Assembly (NCBI RefSeq): GCF_003058325.1
Contig: NZ_CP028843.1
Coordinates: forward strand, 921,501 to 985,500
DNA length: 64,000 nt
Source: Methylobacterium currus
GTDB lineage: Bacteria; Pseudomonadota; Alphaproteobacteria; Rhizobiales; Beijerinckiaceae
Reading direction: 5' to 3'
Numbering within the stretch: the stretch's first letter is position 1; the number at the start of each line of letters is the position of its first letter. Positions 62,923-64,000 of the stretch are shown here, in pieces. Made by a program: the position numbers and the translations under genes. The notes beneath the pieces are model-generated. The model was not told the DNA's origin and made no database searches. It was given only the letters and a program-made list of their open reading frames with translations.

Positions 62923-63699
62923 TCAGACGGCGCAGTAGCGTGCCTGGATTTCAGGATCGCGCCGCAGCTCGGCCGCCTGGGCATGGTAGACGACCGCGCC
63001 GCCGTCGATGATGTAGACCCTGTCCGAGATCTCGAGGGCGAGTTCGACGTTCTGCTCGACGAGCAGGATGGTGGTGCCCGCCCGTTTCATCGCCACGAAT
63101 TGCTCGAACATCTCCTCGACCAGGATCGGCATGATGCCTTCGGAGGGCTCGTCGAGGAGCACCATCACCGGCTCGGCCATGAGCGCGCGCGCAATGGCGA
63201 GCATTTGCTGCTCGCCGCCCGACATCGTGATCGCCTCCTGCTTCAGCCGCTGCTTGAGGCGCGGGAAGGTCTCGGCGATCGCCTCGATCCGCCGCGCTTC
63301 GTGATGGCGCGACGCCCGCTCGCCCTTCGTCGCCCGGTCACCCTTCGCAGCCCAGGGCCCCTTGGCCGCCAGGATGCCGAGGCGCAGGTTCTCCTCCACC
63401 GTCAGGCCTGGCACGATGCGCCGCTCCTCCGGCACGTAGGCGAGGCCCCGGTGGAACCGCTCGTGCGGCGGCCGGTCGAGGATGTCCGCCCCCGCGAAGG
63501 TCACGCGGCCCTCGCGCTTCGGCACGAGTCCCATGATCGACTTGAGCGTCGTCGTCTTGCCGGCACCGTTGCGGCCGACCAGCGTCACGATCTCGCCCGC
63601 ACGGACCTCGAGCGAGAGGCCCTGCAGGATGTGCGAGTGGCCGTACCACGCCCTGAGATTCTCGACCGCCAGCAGCGGTGCGGGAGCGACGGCGTTCAT
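62923..63699 (-). CDS. livF: Branched-chain amino-acid type ABC transporter ATPase, LivF-like
   Basis: A 258-residue ABC ATPase. Walker A is GRNGAGKTTTLKSIMGL, the Q-loop region is RGLAYVPEERRIVPGLTVEENL, the signature is MSGGEQQMLAIARAL, Walker B is VMVLLDEPSEG and the H-loop is VEQNVE. It has a 20-residue insert (AAKGPWAAKGDRATKGERAS) after the Q-loop, from an 18-bp tandem array. Such insertions are not usual in LivF. The start overlaps the LivG-like gene end by four bases. The substrate may be a branched-chain amino acid, urea or another amide. Confidence 0.92.
   Translation of the reverse strand: MNAVAPAPLLAVENLRAWYGHSHILQGLSLEVRAGEIVTLVGRNGAGKTTTLKSIMGLVPKREGRVTFAGADILDRPPHERFHRGLAYVPEERRIVPGLTVEENLRLGILAAKGPWAAKGDRATKGERASRHHEARRIEAIAETFPRLKQRLKQEAITMSGGEQQMLAIARALMAEPVMVLLDEPSEGIMPILVEEMFEQFVAMKRAGTTILLVEQNVELALEISDRVYIIDGGAVVYHAQAAELRRDPEIQARYCAV
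63314..63367 (-). repeat. 18-bp in-frame tandem repeat, three units, in livF
   Basis: Units start gcccgctcgcccttcgtc, gcccggtcacccttcgca, then a more diverged gcccagggccccttggcc. It encodes the AAKGxx-type insert in the ATPase. Confidence 0.8.
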
Positions 63700-64000
63700 G
63701 CGGTCTTGCCCAGGTAGACGCGGCGCACCTCGGGATGGGCGCGGATGTCGTCGGGGCTGCCCTCGGCGAGGAGCTGGCCCTGGTGGAGGACGACGAGGCG
63801 GCGGCACAGGCCCATCACGAGCTTCATCTTGTGCTCGACGAGGATGAGCGTTCGGGTCTCGGCGAGGCGCTGGACGAGGTCCATCATCTCGCGCGTCTCC
63901 TCCGGGCTCATGCCCGCGGTCGGCTCGTCGAGGAGGAGGAGCGTCGGCTCGGCGGCGAGCGCCACCGCAATCTCCAGCGCCCGCTGCTCGCCATGCGCCA
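63696..64000 (-). CDS. livG: ABC transporter ATPase, LivG-like, 5' end outside window
   Basis: The visible C-terminal ~100 residues contain the end of the signature helix (HGEQRALEIAVALAAEP), Walker B LLLLDEPTAGMSPEET, and H-loop VEHKM, with the LivG-type C-terminus IRAHPEVRRVYLGKTA. Nucleotide-binding Walker A lies beyond the window edge. It stands next to the LivF-like gene, overlapping by four bases, which fits a branched-chain amino-acid/amide transporter operon. Confidence 0.88.
   Translation of the reverse strand, partial: AHGEQRALEIAVALAAEPTLLLLDEPTAGMSPEETREMMDLVQRLAETRTLILVEHKMKLVMGLCRRLVVLHQGQLLAEGSPDDIRAHPEVRRVYLGKTA

Overview
The window is about 70% GC or higher and gene dense. 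Its gene content fits a methylotroph-type alphaproteobacterium of the Hyphomicrobiales, most likely Methylobacterium. Pointers are a methylmalonyl-CoA mutase small subunit, a catalytically dead dihydroorotase-like gene beside pyrB, a gatCAB set, a DUF6481 gene beside a cold-shock gene, and a promoter matching the alphaproteobacterial general-stress sigma factor EcfG. The genus is an inference from gene content, not from a database search. No tRNA, rRNA, CRISPR array, prophage or insertion sequence was seen.

Layout: 1-10 kb holds an SDR fragment, queG with a GST gene, uppP, the mutase subunit, holC, a secreted S10 peptidase, a lipoprotein, and an overlapping opgC/SGNH pair. At 10-15 kb lie an orphan TAXI binding protein and then a cobalamin riboswitch leading into a tightly coupled operon (TonB receptor, recombinase-tail-like small protein, DUF1624 membrane protein). 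At 15.6-18.7 kb there is a stress-type small secreted protein, small cytosolic genes with cspA, and an old-yellow-enzyme homologue. The 18.8-38 kb part is housekeeping: gatB, gatA and gatC, ruvX, topA, pyrB with a pseudo-dihydroorotase, plsY, dprA, a methyltransferase, a polyprenyl synthase, ispE and a TPR protein. The 38-50 kb part is accessory: a chemoreceptor, a six-gene minus-strand operon of unassigned function (DUF1275, porin, VOC, amidohydrolase, XapX, YcaC-type hydrolase), a nucleotide cyclase and a haloperoxidase-type hydrolase. At 49.4-50.8 kb two genes are decaying. From 51 kb come an MFS/LysR divergent pair, a monooxygenase-DUF485-symporter-cupin operon behind a 22-bp palindrome, TetR and two AraC regulators, a two-component cluster, and the start of a branched-chain amino-acid type ABC cassette pair cut by the window end.

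The strongest cross-cutting signals are repeats. Short tandem arrays with periods of 12, 15, 18 or 27 bp, all multiples of three, occur in at least nine loci of unrelated function. Two inverted copies of a ~200-bp palindromic element bracket topA-pyrB, and one copy abuts a DUF559 endonuclease gene that splits pyrB from its partner. A 59-nt hairpin repeat occurs twice with a compensatory base-pair change. These are the best candidates for something undescribed.
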